Source of the DNA: Magnetococcus sp. PR-3
Lineage (GTDB): Bacteria > Pseudomonadota > Magnetococcia > Magnetococcales > Magnetococcaceae
Direction: 5' to 3'
DNA length: 64,000 bases
NCBI RefSeq assembly: GCF_036689865.1
Contig: NZ_JBAHUQ010000013.1
Location: forward strand, 64,347 to 128,346
This document shows, in pieces, positions 56,187 to 64,000 of the stretch (the first letter of the stretch is position 1; each line of letters starts with the position of its first letter). Below the pieces are notes generated by a model, which worked only from the letters and a program-made list of their open reading frames with translations, searched no databases and had not been told where the DNA came from. The position numbers and the translations under genes were made by a program.

Positions 56187-57557
56187 TTATTTGATCACGG
56201 GTGACCAAGAAGGATCGGAGGCGCTGATGCCCTGTTCCAGTGGAACTTCCAGCTCATTAAAGCCTGTGATGTCGATGGTATAGAGCCGGGTACGGGCTGT
56301 TCCGCGTTGTTGACGGGAGAATAGGATGACCCGACCATTGGGTGACCATGTGGGGGATTCATCCATCCAGCTATCGGTAAGCATCACTTCATTGCGTCCG
56401 TTGGTGCCGATAACGGCAATACGGAATTTACCGCCTCCACCGCGTACAAACGCGATCTTGTCCCCACGGGGTGACCATTTAGGCGCGGTGCTGCTCTTGC
56501 CACGGCGGGTCAGGCGTTGAACATTGCGACCATCCGCATTCATGATATAAAGCTGTGGGGTGCCAGCCCGATCTGAGGTAAAGACCAAACGGCGTCCATC
56601 CGGTGACCAGGATGGTGAGGTGTCAATGGCTGCGTTGTAGGTCAGGCGTGTTAATTTCTGACTCCGCATATCAATGACATAGATCTCAGCATTACCATCT
56701 TTACTGAGGGTTAAGGCCATATGGCGACCATCGGGTGACCATGCTGGCGTAGAGTTCAAGCCAGGATAGTTGGAACGGCGTACCCGCTTACCCGTATAGA
56801 GGTCCCAACGGTAGATGCGTGGCTCACCCGTTTCATAGGAGATGTAGAGCAAGCGCTCGCCATCGGGTGAAAAGCGTGGGGTCAGGACCAGATCGTTACG
56901 GCCCTTTACCTTCAAATCCATGCGGTTGGCGCCATCGGCATCCATCATGGAGAGAAAGCTCTGTTTACCACGTTTGGCCACAAAGGCAATGCGTGAAGTA
57001 AAGTAGGCACGTTCGCCGGTTAAGCGGGTATAGATCTCATCGGCAACCCGGTGGGCCACATGACGCCAGTTCGAAGGTTTGGTGGTAAAACGCCACCCTT
57101 TACCAATGAGCTTACCCCGGTAGATATCATGCAGGAAAAAATCGACCTGAATACGGCTTCCCCGTTGGGTGATCGCCCCTTGTACCACCGCATCGGCCCC
57201 AACCAAGCGCCATTTACGAAAGTTGGGTCCCTGTTTCCATAACTTATCCGATGGTTGTAAAAACGCTTTTGGATTAAGCGGGTTAAACAGGCCGCTACGG
57301 CGAAGGTCAGCCACAATCAATGCTGTGATCTGACGGTTAAAACGGTTAGGCGGCGCCACATGACCGTTGGCTGAGACCGAAGCAAAGGCCGGTACCGCAA
57401 TCGGCATGGGTTCCAAACCCTGCTTTTGCACATCAATTTCCATCTGTGCTCGAGCAGGAGCAGCCAGTAACATCACCAGGGTTAGACCCAGCAGTGGGGT
57501 GCCCATATGACGGAGTATACGAAGAAGATGGTTCATGATCTGGACTCGCCCGTTCAT
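56187..57557 (-). CDS. tolB: Tol-Pal periplasmic beta-propeller protein TolB
   Basis: The protein has 456 residues. A signal peptide ends near ARA-QM (about 38). An N-terminal alpha/beta domain contains VPAFA and RQITALIVADLRRSGLFNPL (core LRRSGLF). A six-bladed propeller follows, with repeated PxWSPDGR motifs (TPAWSPDGR, SPSWSPDGR, APKWSPRGD, SPTWSPNGR, DPSWSPV). TolB passes between Pal and TolA and links them. ATG 57557 overlaps nothing and starts two bases after the upstream stop. ATG 57536 would give a more typical signal peptide. Confidence 0.96.
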   Translation of the reverse strand: MNGRVQIMNHLLRILRHMGTPLLGLTLVMLLAAPARAQMEIDVQKQGLEPMPIAVPAFASVSANGHVAPPNRFNRQITALIVADLRRSGLFNPLNPKAFLQPSDKLWKQGPNFRKWRLVGADAVVQGAITQRGSRIQVDFFLHDIYRGKLIGKGWRFTTKPSNWRHVAHRVADEIYTRLTGERAYFTSRIAFVAKRGKQSFLSMMDADGANRMDLKVKGRNDLVLTPRFSPDGERLLYISYETGEPRIYRWDLYTGKRVRRSNYPGLNSTPAWSPDGRHMALTLSKDGNAEIYVIDMRSQKLTRLTYNAAIDTSPSWSPDGRRLVFTSDRAGTPQLYIMNADGRNVQRLTRRGKSSTAPKWSPRGDKIAFVRGGGGKFRIAVIGTNGRNEVMLTDSWMDESPTWSPNGRVILFSRQQRGTARTRLYTIDITGFNELEVPLEQGISASDPSWSPVIK

Positions 57558-57559
57558 GG

Positions 57560-58897
57560 TTATTCGTTATGCAGGGTAATATAGATGGGGCGCAGACATA
57601 GACTGCAACCCTCAGGTGGATCTGCGACCTCATCCACCGCTTCTACCGCTTTTAAGACCGATTCATCAAAGGTCTCATGACCCGATGGTCGAACGGTGGT
57701 CACCCATTCCAGGGTTCCATTTTCCAACCATTGTATGCGGATCATCATGGTTCGTCCCTGGTGGGTATCCCCCCCAGGTTTGATCCATTTTTCTTGAACT
57801 GCAGCCCGTACATGTTTAAACCAACGGGCAACCGCACGTTGTTGCTCCACCGCAGAGGGCACACTTAAGGGGGCCGATTTCATGCGGGGTTGTTTGGGTG
57901 CTTGCAAGGCAGACTCCATATCTGCCATATCCTCATCTTCATCCAGTTCCAGGTCCATATTAGGGTCGGCCGTGGGGTCAACCCGAACAGGTGGTAAGGG
58001 TGGTTGAACAGGTTGAGGTCGTTGCTTTTTTAGCGAGCCAGGTTCAAAGGTGATTAACATGGAGTCCTGGCAAATTTTACAACGGGCTGGTGGCCGGGTT
58101 AACCCCTGTATCTCCTGCAAAGCCCGGGCAATGGATTGATCCACCACCATATGACCGCTACCTAGGGTCATCTCCTGGATCTCAACCCCACCCATGCCAT
58201 CCCATTTAATGCGCCATTGTCCAGAAAGGGATGCTGTCTCTATGGCTTCCGGTTTTTGCCAGTTCTGGCGCCATAGGTTGTGTAGTTGTGTCATCCAGGC
58301 TTGTTGTTGGGCTTGATCAGCGGCGGTTTGTGCAGCTGTTGGGCCCTGTTTCACCCGTTTCTTGATGGCTTGTGTAAAACCTGCTGGTTTTTGTTTCACC
58401 CTTTTGGGGGAAGGCGCTGGATTTTTAGGGGGTGATGCCAGCTTTTTCTGTGCAACGGCTGGTAAGGGTTTAATGTGCCGAACTCGGGGGGCCGGTGCGA
58501 TGCGCTGAGGATCTTTGTGTTGGATCTGCGCGGCTGGTTGTGGCTTGGCCCCAGGGGCAAAATTAAACGTAATGCGTTTGTTGCAGATACCGCAGCCTTG
58601 TGGCGGTGAGGGTAGATCGTGGGTCCGTTTAATGGCACTGATGACCGAGTCATCAAAACGTGTGTGACCTGAAGATTGCCGGACCTTATGGATGCGTAAC
58701 CCACCTGCTTGGGTGCGTTGTATGGTCAGTTGTACCTGTAACCCCCGGCTATCAATACCCGCAGGTGGATACCAGTTGGCCTCCACTTGGGCGACCACCT
58801 TGGCCCCCCATTGCTGGATGGCCTGTTGGCTGGGTTTGGCCGTTGCCAAAGTGGGCAACAGGATCATGAGCAGAGCGAGCAGGCTACGCCACTTCAT
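57560..58897 (-). CDS. Exported protein of three TolA-C-like domains, each with a CxxC pair
   Basis: This 445-residue protein has a cleavable signal (ends TLATA-KP, about 20). Three repeats of a domain resembling the TolA/TonB C-terminal fold follow, at about 25-115, 200-285 and 352-445. Each shows a W-x-x-P-like opening (NWYPPAG, NWQKPEA, KWIKPGG), a strand (LQVQLTIQ, WRIKWDG, MMIRIQW), then SSGHTRFDDSV / GSGHMVVDQSI / PSGHETFDESV and LPSPP or DPP before a CxxC (C102/105, C273/276, C431/434) and a final strand. The linkers are basic/proline-rich and acidic. TolA itself ends with the same CxxC. The gene sits 6 bases after tolA and 2 before tolB, so it should act in Tol-Pal. I know no named family with this architecture. 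Confidence 0.85.
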   Translation of the reverse strand: MKWRSLLALLMILLPTLATAKPSQQAIQQWGAKVVAQVEANWYPPAGIDSRGLQVQLTIQRTQAGGLRIHKVRQSSGHTRFDDSVISAIKRTHDLPSPPQGCGICNKRITFNFAPGAKPQPAAQIQHKDPQRIAPAPRVRHIKPLPAVAQKKLASPPKNPAPSPKRVKQKPAGFTQAIKKRVKQGPTAAQTAADQAQQQAWMTQLHNLWRQNWQKPEAIETASLSGQWRIKWDGMGGVEIQEMTLGSGHMVVDQSIARALQEIQGLTRPPARCKICQDSMLITFEPGSLKKQRPQPVQPPLPPVRVDPTADPNMDLELDEDEDMADMESALQAPKQPRMKSAPLSVPSAVEQQRAVARWFKHVRAAVQEKWIKPGGDTHQGRTMMIRIQWLENGTLEWVTTVRPSGHETFDESVLKAVEAVDEVADPPEGCSLCLRPIYITLHNE

Positions 58898-58903
58898 GTG
58901 CGT

Positions 58904-59926
58904 TTACCGTGAAGGGGTGAAGCTAATGGAGATCACACCTCGGCACGGCTTACAGTGACCCGGTGGCTTCGGTAAACTACGGGTTGCTGCAATGGCACGT
59001 TGAACCGAATCATCATACGGAGAAAACCCAGAAGATTGAGTAATACCAATCAAACTTAAACGGCCATCCGGGGTGATCTTGACCGATGCCTTGGTCTTCA
59101 TGTTGGAGATGTCCACACCAAAAGGTGGACGCCACGCTTTATACGCCGCATTGCGCAGGGCACCTTGCCAACGTCGAACCTCAACTTTTTGCTGTTTATC
59201 CAGAGCAGCCGCTCTACGCTGTTGCAATCGTATGGCTTCAGCACGGTCTCGTTCCGCTTTTAGGCGGGCTTGCTCTTTAGCCAGGGCGTCCCGCAGTTTT
59301 TTAGCGGCCAACTCTTTTTTACGTTTCTCTTCGGCCTTTTTACGCGCCAGCTCTTTTTTGCGTTTTTCTTCCGCCTTTTGACGTGCGAGCTCTTTTTTAC
59401 GGGCCTCTTCCTTCCGCTTTTTCTTAAGCGCCAGCTCTTTTTTACGGGCCTCTTCCTCCCGCTTTTTCTTGAGCTGTTCCTGCTTCTTTCGTTTTTCTGC
59501 CGCTATTTTTTTAGGGTCAGGTTTGCGCCGCATGGGTGCCACAGACACCTTTTTTGTTGGTGGTGCCTCCTCAATCGCTTTGACCTGGGGCTCCGGTTCG
59601 GGCTCAGGTGGCGGTGCAGGCTCCGGTGGCGTGGGCTCAGGTTCTGGCTGGGGGGGCTCCGCAATGGTCTCAGACTCTGGCTCAGGTTCCGGTTTGGGCG
59701 GCTCCACAACGGGCTCAGGTTTGGGCGGCTCAGGCTTTTTAACCGGAGGGGGCTCAGGAGCTGTGGGCGGTTGTGGTTGCTGAACCGGTAGATCCACCAG
59801 ATTGACCATCATAGGTTGAGGCTCAGCCCCAACCTTGGGGTTGAGAATCGGCAATAGCAGGACAACCAGCACCACACCAACGTGCAGGCCAACTGACCAA
59901 CCAAAGAATTGCCGCTCCACATACAT
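58904..59926 (-). CDS. tolA: Tol-Pal inner-membrane protein TolA
   Basis: The protein has 340 residues from ATG 59926 (a TTG three codons earlier is open). A single N-terminal transmembrane helix (about 9-28) carries the TolQ/TolR contact. A Pro/Glu-rich stretch (about 50-120) and a long Lys/Glu/Arg/Ala helical region (about 140-245, with repeats of EEKRKKELARKKA) span the periplasm. The C-terminal domain (about 250-340) has the SSGFSPYDDSVQRAI and LPKPPGHCKPC elements. The CKPC pair (C325/C328) is not the disulfide arrangement of E. coli TolA. It lies 22 bases after tolR. Confidence 0.93.
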   Translation of the reverse strand: MYVERQFFGWSVGLHVGVVLVVLLLPILNPKVGAEPQPMMVNLVDLPVQQPQPPTAPEPPPVKKPEPPKPEPVVEPPKPEPEPESETIAEPPQPEPEPTPPEPAPPPEPEPEPQVKAIEEAPPTKKVSVAPMRRKPDPKKIAAEKRKKQEQLKKKREEEARKKELALKKKRKEEARKKELARQKAEEKRKKELARKKAEEKRKKELAAKKLRDALAKEQARLKAERDRAEAIRLQQRRAAALDKQQKVEVRRWQGALRNAAYKAWRPPFGVDISNMKTKASVKITPDGRLSLIGITQSSGFSPYDDSVQRAIAATRSLPKPPGHCKPCRGVISISFTPSR

Positions 59927-59948
59927 GATCGTCAAAGACCCCTTATAC

Positions 59949-60377
59949 TCAGCTATTGCTGGGTTTTGTTATCAAGCCAACTTGTTCTATGCCAGCTGAT
60001 TTTAATGAGCCCATGACCCCCATGACGCTGCCATACTGGGCGGCGCTGTCTCCCCGTACAAAGATACGGATCTCTGGGGTGGATTGACGGATATAGCGCA
60101 CTTTGTCTACCAGTTGAGGTAGGGTCATGCGTTCTCCTTCAATGGAAGGGGTGCCGTCGGCGGTTACGCTAATGGTCAATGGTTCGGCCTGGGCTGTCAT
60201 GGCGTCGGCCTGAGCATTGGGTAGATCTACCTCAATGCCATGGGTCAATAAGGGGGCGGTTACCATAAAAATAATAAGTAAAACCAGCATGATATCAACA
60301 AGTGGCGTCACGTTGATTTCACTCATGGCTTGGTAGCGTTGTACGCCATTACCGCTCATGCCTGTGCTCATACCCAT
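59949..60377 (-). CDS. tolR: Tol-Pal proton-channel subunit TolR
   Basis: This 142-residue ExbD-family protein starts at ATG 60377, two bases after the tolQ stop. A short Gly/Met-rich cytoplasmic tail, then SEINVTPLVDIMLVLLIIFMV (key Asp in the helix, the proton carrier), precede a periplasmic domain ending LITKP. It works with TolQ to use the proton gradient to energise TolA. Confidence 0.96.
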   Translation of the reverse strand: MGMSTGMSGNGVQRYQAMSEINVTPLVDIMLVLLIIFMVTAPLLTHGIEVDLPNAQADAMTAQAEPLTISVTADGTPSIEGERMTLPQLVDKVRYIRQSTPEIRIFVRGDSAAQYGSVMGVMGSLKSAGIEQVGLITKPSNS

Positions 60378-60378
60378 A

Positions 60379-61068
60379 TCATTGCCCCCGGCGGCGGGCA
60401 GCGGCCCGGCGCTCCAAAATGTTAAGGAACTCCGCACCAAAATTGTCCATTTTGGCGTGTAGACGGCGTAGTTCAGAGGAGTATTTGTTGTAGGCGATCA
60501 CCGAAGGAATGGCTGCAACCAGGCCCATGGCTGTGGCAATGAGTGCTTCAGCAATACCGGGTGCCACCATGGTTAAGGTACTGGCTTTGGCACCGGTTAG
60601 GCCCAAGAAGGCGTTCATAATGCCCCATACGGTCCCAAACAGGCCAATAAAGGGGCTTGTAGAGCCCACGGTTGCCAGGAAGGTTAACCCCTTTTCCAGG
60701 GTTTCAATCTCACGGTTTAGGGCCACGGTCATGGCACGGCGTACATTGGTGACCAAATCCCCCTCGTTGTCGGCCGTGGGTTCATTGCTTTCCCAGCGCT
60801 TCCACTCGCGGAACCCCGCGGAGAACATCACCACCATGGGGCTATCAGGCCACTCTTTGGTGGCACTCTGAAAGAGGCTGGCAACACTGCCGCCACTCCA
60901 AAAGCGCTCTTCAAAAGCCTCGGCATCCTGGCTGATACGACGGTAACGACGCCACTTATCAAAAATGATGGCCCATGAGACCACCGATGCAACCAGCAGG
61001 GAGAACATCACCAGCTGTACCACCGGTCCGGCCTGGGCAATGAGATCAAATATGCTGTGGTTATTCAT
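60379..61068 (-). CDS. tolQ: Tol-Pal proton-channel subunit TolQ
   Basis: This 229-residue ExbB/MotA-family protein has helices at about 15-37, 130-152 and 165-190. VGSTSPFIGLFGTVWGIMNAF and GIAEALIATAMGLVAAIPSV are the channel helices with the conserved Thr and Gly residues. AGAVVQLVM-like N-terminal helix and FWSGGS loop are typical. It lies 8 bases after ybgC. Confidence 0.97.
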   Translation of the reverse strand: MNNHSIFDLIAQAGPVVQLVMFSLLVASVVSWAIIFDKWRRYRRISQDAEAFEERFWSGGSVASLFQSATKEWPDSPMVVMFSAGFREWKRWESNEPTADNEGDLVTNVRRAMTVALNREIETLEKGLTFLATVGSTSPFIGLFGTVWGIMNAFLGLTGAKASTLTMVAPGIAEALIATAMGLVAAIPSVIAYNKYSSELRRLHAKMDNFGAEFLNILERRAAARRRGQ

Positions 61069-61076
61069 GACAGCCT

Positions 61077-61472
61077 CTATTGTGGCAATCGTTGCAAAAG
61101 ATCAACGGGCAGGCGTACCGGGCGCAAATTTTCATCCAGGCAAGCCACGCGGGCGGTTGCTTGAATGAGCAGGGTATCCTGTCGTTTGATCTCCTGGGTA
61201 AAAGCAAGACTGGCGGGTCTGCGTCGGAGATCCGACACAGAAACCGTCAAAAGATCGTCAAGGAGTGCCGGTTTCTGAAAGGCGATCTCCATGTGTGTGA
61301 CTGCAAAGCGTAACCCGGTTGCGTGTGCCAAACTTTCTTGTTCCACGCCCAGGTTTCGTAACCAGTCTGTCCGGCAGCGTTCCATGAAGTTCAGGTAGCG
61401 ACTGTGGTAAACCACACCGCCGGCATCGGTATCTTCGTAATAGACCCGAATCGCTTGTTCAAACAAACTCAT
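61077..61472 (-). CDS. ybgC: Tol-Pal-associated acyl-CoA thioesterase YbgC
   Basis: This 131-residue hotdog-fold thioesterase has the active-site [22 protein letters not shown] segment (catalytic Asp in DTDAGG). The family hydrolyses acyl-CoA or acyl-ACP thioesters and is linked to phospholipid metabolism near the Tol-Pal complex. The start overlaps the ruvB stop by 4 bases (ATGA). It is the usual first gene of the tol-pal cluster. Confidence 0.95.
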   Translation of the reverse strand: MSLFEQAIRVYYEDTDAGGVVYHSRYLNFMERCRTDWLRNLGVEQESLAHATGLRFAVTHMEIAFQKPALLDDLLTVSVSDLRRRPASLAFTQEIKRQDTLLIQATARVACLDENLRPVRLPVDLLQRLPQ

Positions 61473-62500
61473 AGCAGCATTCCTTGCTGCAGGTTACGGG
61501 GTGACGGACGACCCATGGCCTCGTAACTGGATGGTGTCGCCTTACGTCCTCTTGGTGTCCGGTCCAGCAGCCCTTGTAGGATCAGGTAGGGCTCAATGAC
61601 ATCTTCAATGGTTGAGCGCTCTTCACCAATGGCGGCGGCTAGGGTATCCAAACCAACAGGTCCCCCCCCAAACTTGTCCAACAGGGCACTAAGCAAGCGG
61701 TGGTCCATGTTGTCCAGACCGCTGCGATCCACCTCCAAAGCCAAAAGGGCCCGGTCAGCAAGGTCCTTATCAATATGGCCAGGACCGGCGACCTGAGCAA
61801 AATCTCTGACCCGGCGTAGCAGGCGGTTGGCAATACGTGGGGTACCCCGTGAACGACGGGCAATTTCAAATGCCCCTTCGGGGGAGATCTCAATCTCCAT
61901 AATGGCTGCCGAGCGGGTCACAATCTGTTGAAGTTCATCGGGCTCATAGAACTGCATACGGGCCAAAATACCAAACCGATCCCGTAAGGGGCTGGTGAGC
62001 ATACCGGCACGGGTGGTGGCCCCAACCAGGGTAAAACGGGGAAGGTCAATCTTGACGGATCGGGCTGAAGGCCCTTCACCAATCATGATATCCAGCTGAA
62101 AATCCTCCATGGCAGGGTAGAGAATCTCTTCAACGGCTGGGCTTAGACGGTGGATCTCATCGACAAACAGTACATCACCAGGGTTTAGGTTGGTCAGCAG
62201 TGCGGCTAGATCCCCGGCTTTATCAATGACCGGGCCGGATGTTGAACGTAGGCCGACACCCATCTCTGACGCGATAATCTGCGCCATGGTGGTTTTGCCC
62301 AGCCCTGGCGGGCCATGCAGTAGGATATGGTCAATGGCTTCAGCACGTTGTTTGGCGGCATGCAGAAAGACGGTGAGGTTGGCCTTTAAGGCTTTTTGCC
62401 CCACAAAGTCATTGAGGTATTTAGGGCGTAGGCCGTTCTCTTGGAACGGTTCACCGTGCTCGGGATCCCCCGAGATGATGCGGGATGGCATCTCTTCCAT
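61469..62500 (-). CDS. ruvB: Holliday junction branch-migration helicase RuvB
   Basis: The protein has 343 residues from ATG 62500 (GGAGGG eight bases upstream). A 20-residue longer frame exists but lacks support. The AAA+ motor has [12 protein letters not shown], Walker [10 protein letters not shown], Walker [11 protein letters not shown], sensor 1 LVGATTRAG and an arginine finger near [15 protein letters not shown] winged-helix C-terminal domain completes it. It drives RuvA-bound Holliday junctions through branch migration. ruvA and ruvC are not in the window. Confidence 0.97.
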   Translation of the reverse strand: MEEMPSRIISGDPEHGEPFQENGLRPKYLNDFVGQKALKANLTVFLHAAKQRAEAIDHILLHGPPGLGKTTMAQIIASEMGVGLRSTSGPVIDKAGDLAALLTNLNPGDVLFVDEIHRLSPAVEEILYPAMEDFQLDIMIGEGPSARSVKIDLPRFTLVGATTRAGMLTSPLRDRFGILARMQFYEPDELQQIVTRSAAIMEIEISPEGAFEIARRSRGTPRIANRLLRRVRDFAQVAGPGHIDKDLADRALLALEVDRSGLDNMDHRLLSALLDKFGGGPVGLDTLAAAIGEERSTIEDVIEPYLILQGLLDRTPRGRKATPSSYEAMGRPSPRNLQQGMLL

Positions 62501-62673
62501 GAAACACGCCCTCCGTGGCGTGGTGGAGCAGGGCAGGGTATGCCCCGAAATTTCTTTCAATCCTATACTCTACTGGGGATCCCCAAGCAGGGGAAGGGAT
62601 GTTGAAATATGACCGTACAGTTTGAGGGATCAGCGATGAGATATTGGCCGGGGTGGTGGGGCATAACCCATAA

Positions 62674-62700
62674 AAGAGCCTGCCCTAATACGGGCAGGCG
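62674..62700 (-). terminator. Terminator of the unknown two-gene unit
   Basis: GCCTGCCC pairs with GGGCAGGC around a 6-base loop, followed on the minus strand by TCTTTTA. It lies between ruvB and the gene ending at 62728. Confidence 0.8.
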
Positions 62701-62727
62701 TCTTGTCTTAGCGCATGCTTTGGGGCT

Positions 62728-63318
62728 TTACGAACAGAACTTCTTTTTCATCGGGTAGATGTATTGATGCACGCTGTGGATCAGCTTTTGAACCACATTT
62801 AATACCTGCCCAGCATGAATGGGCGCATGGTCACCCGCAATATTGATGGGCCATTGGTAGGTGATGTTGTTGTTTTTATCCAAATAGAGCGATGGGGGGT
62901 TCCAGTAGTTGCGCTTATAGTGGTTCATGGCCTCCAGCAGCAGAGCTTTTTTCTTTTTGGACTTGCCTAAATGGCATTTAATGCTGCCACGCACCTTAAT
63001 GACCTTTTCCAACAAGGTCTCTTTCCCCGTTTTTTTATTGCGTTTAACGGCACTGATGCTGGAATCAATAAAGAGGAAAATGGGGGTACCTTTATATTTT
63101 CCTTTAAAAATAAGAACCAGATCCTCTTTGTCTTCCCCCATCCAGCGGCGTGTTAATTTCCACCCTTTTTTCTCTTCTAGGTAGTTGTGGATCTGTATTT
63201 CTAGGCTCTTACCATCGTTCTCCAAAAAGAGTAAGGGTAGATCTTCAGCATGCCCAGGCACGGCGGTAAGCAGCAGGAAAAGAGCAGGAATAAAGTAGGT
63301 AAGGCACTTAAATTTCAA
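62728..63318 (-). CDS. Exported protein of unknown function
   Basis: This 196-residue protein likely starts at TTG 63318: no ATG allows the clear signal peptide (ends PGHA-ED, about 24), and AAAGGA lies six bases upstream. The mature part is Lys-rich with beta-like segments (EDLVLIFKGKYKGTPIFLFID, core FKGKYKGTP) and a cluster KSKKKK. The C-terminus ends KKKFCS. It overlaps the 3' end of the upstream lipoprotein gene by 11 bases, so the two are probably one unit. Family not recognised. Confidence 0.65.
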   Translation of the reverse strand: MKFKCLTYFIPALFLLLTAVPGHAEDLPLLFLENDGKSLEIQIHNYLEEKKGWKLTRRWMGEDKEDLVLIFKGKYKGTPIFLFIDSSISAVKRNKKTGKETLLEKVIKVRGSIKCHLGKSKKKKALLLEAMNHYKRNYWNPPSLYLDKNNNITYQWPINIAGDHAPIHAGQVLNVVQKLIHSVHQYIYPMKKKFCS

Positions 63319-63910
63319 ATTCTTTTCCTTTATTAAGCGTAGGGCGGATTAGTTTAGGCTTATTTGAACGGGACTTTTTGAGCTGTTTGGATGGTTTGGA
63401 TTTATACCGTTCACGTATCTGCTTGCGCCACTGTGCGGCAATATCCGCCCGGTTAGTCTCTAATTGTTTCTTAGCTGGTTTTACGGTACGGCGGGTGGTT
63501 GTTTTTGAGCGCGGGGTGATCTTTCGTTCCAGTTTGGGGATGAAAGAGCTTTCAGGGTTGACCACCCTCAGCCGTTTTAAATCTTTTTTAGCCTGGGATC
63601 GGTTGTTGGTGCGTAAGGCTGTTTCAATACGGCGCGCATAGCGTTTTTCCACCTTCCACAGACCTTTGGCGGCATCACTGTTACCTGGGTCTTGGTGTAA
63701 CACCGCTTGGTAACAATCCATCGCATTTTTCGGCGTTTCTCCCTGTGGGGTTTCAGGCAGTGAGAGACGGTTGCTGGCTAAATAGACGTTGCAGGTGTTG
63801 AGTAGATTTTTGCTATTGGTCACAGGTGGGGTTGTGGCACATGCGCTCATAAAGAGCACAGGTATGAGCAAAACAGCCCATGTAAACCAAGGTTGCTTAT
63901 GAGATTTCAT
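63308..63910 (-). CDS. Lipoprotein of unknown function, TPR-like
   Basis: This 200-residue lipoprotein has its lipobox at LFMSAC (Cys about 24). Residues about 60-120 contain a TPR-like segment (AMDCYQAVLHQDPGNSDAAKGLWKVEKRYARRI, core DPGNSDAAKGL), with a second partial repeat (AKKDLKRLRVVNPES). The C-terminal third is strongly basic with Thr/Arg/Lys runs. It may bind peptidoglycan or another acidic polymer, which is inference. AGGA precedes the ATG. The next gene downstream overlaps it. Confidence 0.68.
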   Translation of the reverse strand: MKSHKQPWFTWAVLLIPVLFMSACATTPPVTNSKNLLNTCNVYLASNRLSLPETPQGETPKNAMDCYQAVLHQDPGNSDAAKGLWKVEKRYARRIETALRTNNRSQAKKDLKRLRVVNPESSFIPKLERKITPRSKTTTRRTVKPAKKQLETNRADIAAQWRKQIRERYKSKPSKQLKKSRSNKPKLIRPTLNKGKEFEI

Positions 63911-64000
63911 AAGGTGGTTCCTAATATAAAAAAAGTGTGTCGCTCGTTGGTTAAGTGCCGCATGTAATGCTTCATGATGAAAAAACGATATCTTTAAAAA

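Noticed and set aside
59270-59791. 173-codon plus-strand frame opposite tolA
   Set aside because: It is an antisense shadow of the Lys/Glu and Pro/Glu repeats of TolA; the Phe/Leu/Arg pattern is the direct consequence of those codons.
1-64000. CRISPR arrays, phage islands, tRNA or rRNA genes
   Set aside because: No repeat-spacer arrays, integrase, transposase or tRNA-like clover sequences were seen on reading. A dedicated tRNA/CRISPR scan was not possible here.

Overview
The window reads as a chromosomal segment of a Gram-negative proteobacterium with a motile, sensory, respiratory lifestyle: outer-membrane lipoproteins, a full Tol-Pal locus, LptE, three large chemoreceptors, several c-di-GMP proteins and a cytoplasmic-facing succinate/fumarate oxidoreductase. 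Gene content and protein style fit a deep-branching alphaproteobacterium of the Magnetococcus type. That assignment is from general recognition and was not checked by any search. Nearly all of the window is ordinary chromosomal coding sequence. I see no phage, insertion sequence, CRISPR array, tRNA or rRNA gene.

Layout. 1-766: 3'-truncated exported haem-binding (EBDH-like) protein. 767-1473: long non-coding stretch with an AT-rich block, three consensus DnaA boxes and a GC-rich block. 1.5-9.5 kb: signalling genes (GGDEF-degenerate EAL, HDOD-GAF-GGDEF, STAS), a lipoprotein hydrolase and a glycosyltransferase. 9.9-13.3 kb: trxB divergent from cysS-rlmB. 13.4-17.9 kb: an operon of solute-binding protein, hybrid histidine kinase and class D beta-lactamase. 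18-21.3 kb: pabB-pabC fusion and an HD-domain protein. 21.5-25.2 kb: sdhA-sdhB-sdhE, a type E succinate:quinone oxidoreductase/fumarate reductase. 25.2-26.3 kb: 1.2 kb non-coding region with a perfect FNR box. 26.3-29.4 kb: leuS-lptE. 30.4-43.5 kb: three chemoreceptors, each ending in a CZB domain (two with lost zinc ligands), interspersed with an HPP membrane protein, gap, a RatA/COQ10 protein and a SurA_N-DsbA protein. 43.7-49.1 kb: STAS, then queC-tilS-ftsH-folP. 49.2-53.8 kb: response-regulator PP2C phosphatase, Hpt, SPOR protein, GlxA-type regulator and an HD protein. 54-62.5 kb: ruvB-ybgC-tolQ-tolR-tolA-(triple TolA-C protein)-tolB-pal-cpoB. 62.7-63.9 kb: two exported proteins of unknown function.

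How the genes work together. The tol-pal cluster is the main envelope system. It carries an extra exported protein made of three TolA-C-like domains, inserted between tolA and tolB, and every one of these domains, including TolA's own, has a CxxC pair. The signalling genes suggest c-di-GMP turnover, chemotaxis to redox or metal cues, and an RsbU/STAS partner-switch without a visible RsbW kinase. The sensor-kinase/beta-lactamase operon suggests a locally sensed cell-wall stress response. The most unusual items are the triple TolA-C protein, the sensor/beta-lactamase operon, the DnaA-box region, and the chemoreceptor set with duplicated CHASE3, c-type haem and eroded CZB domains.
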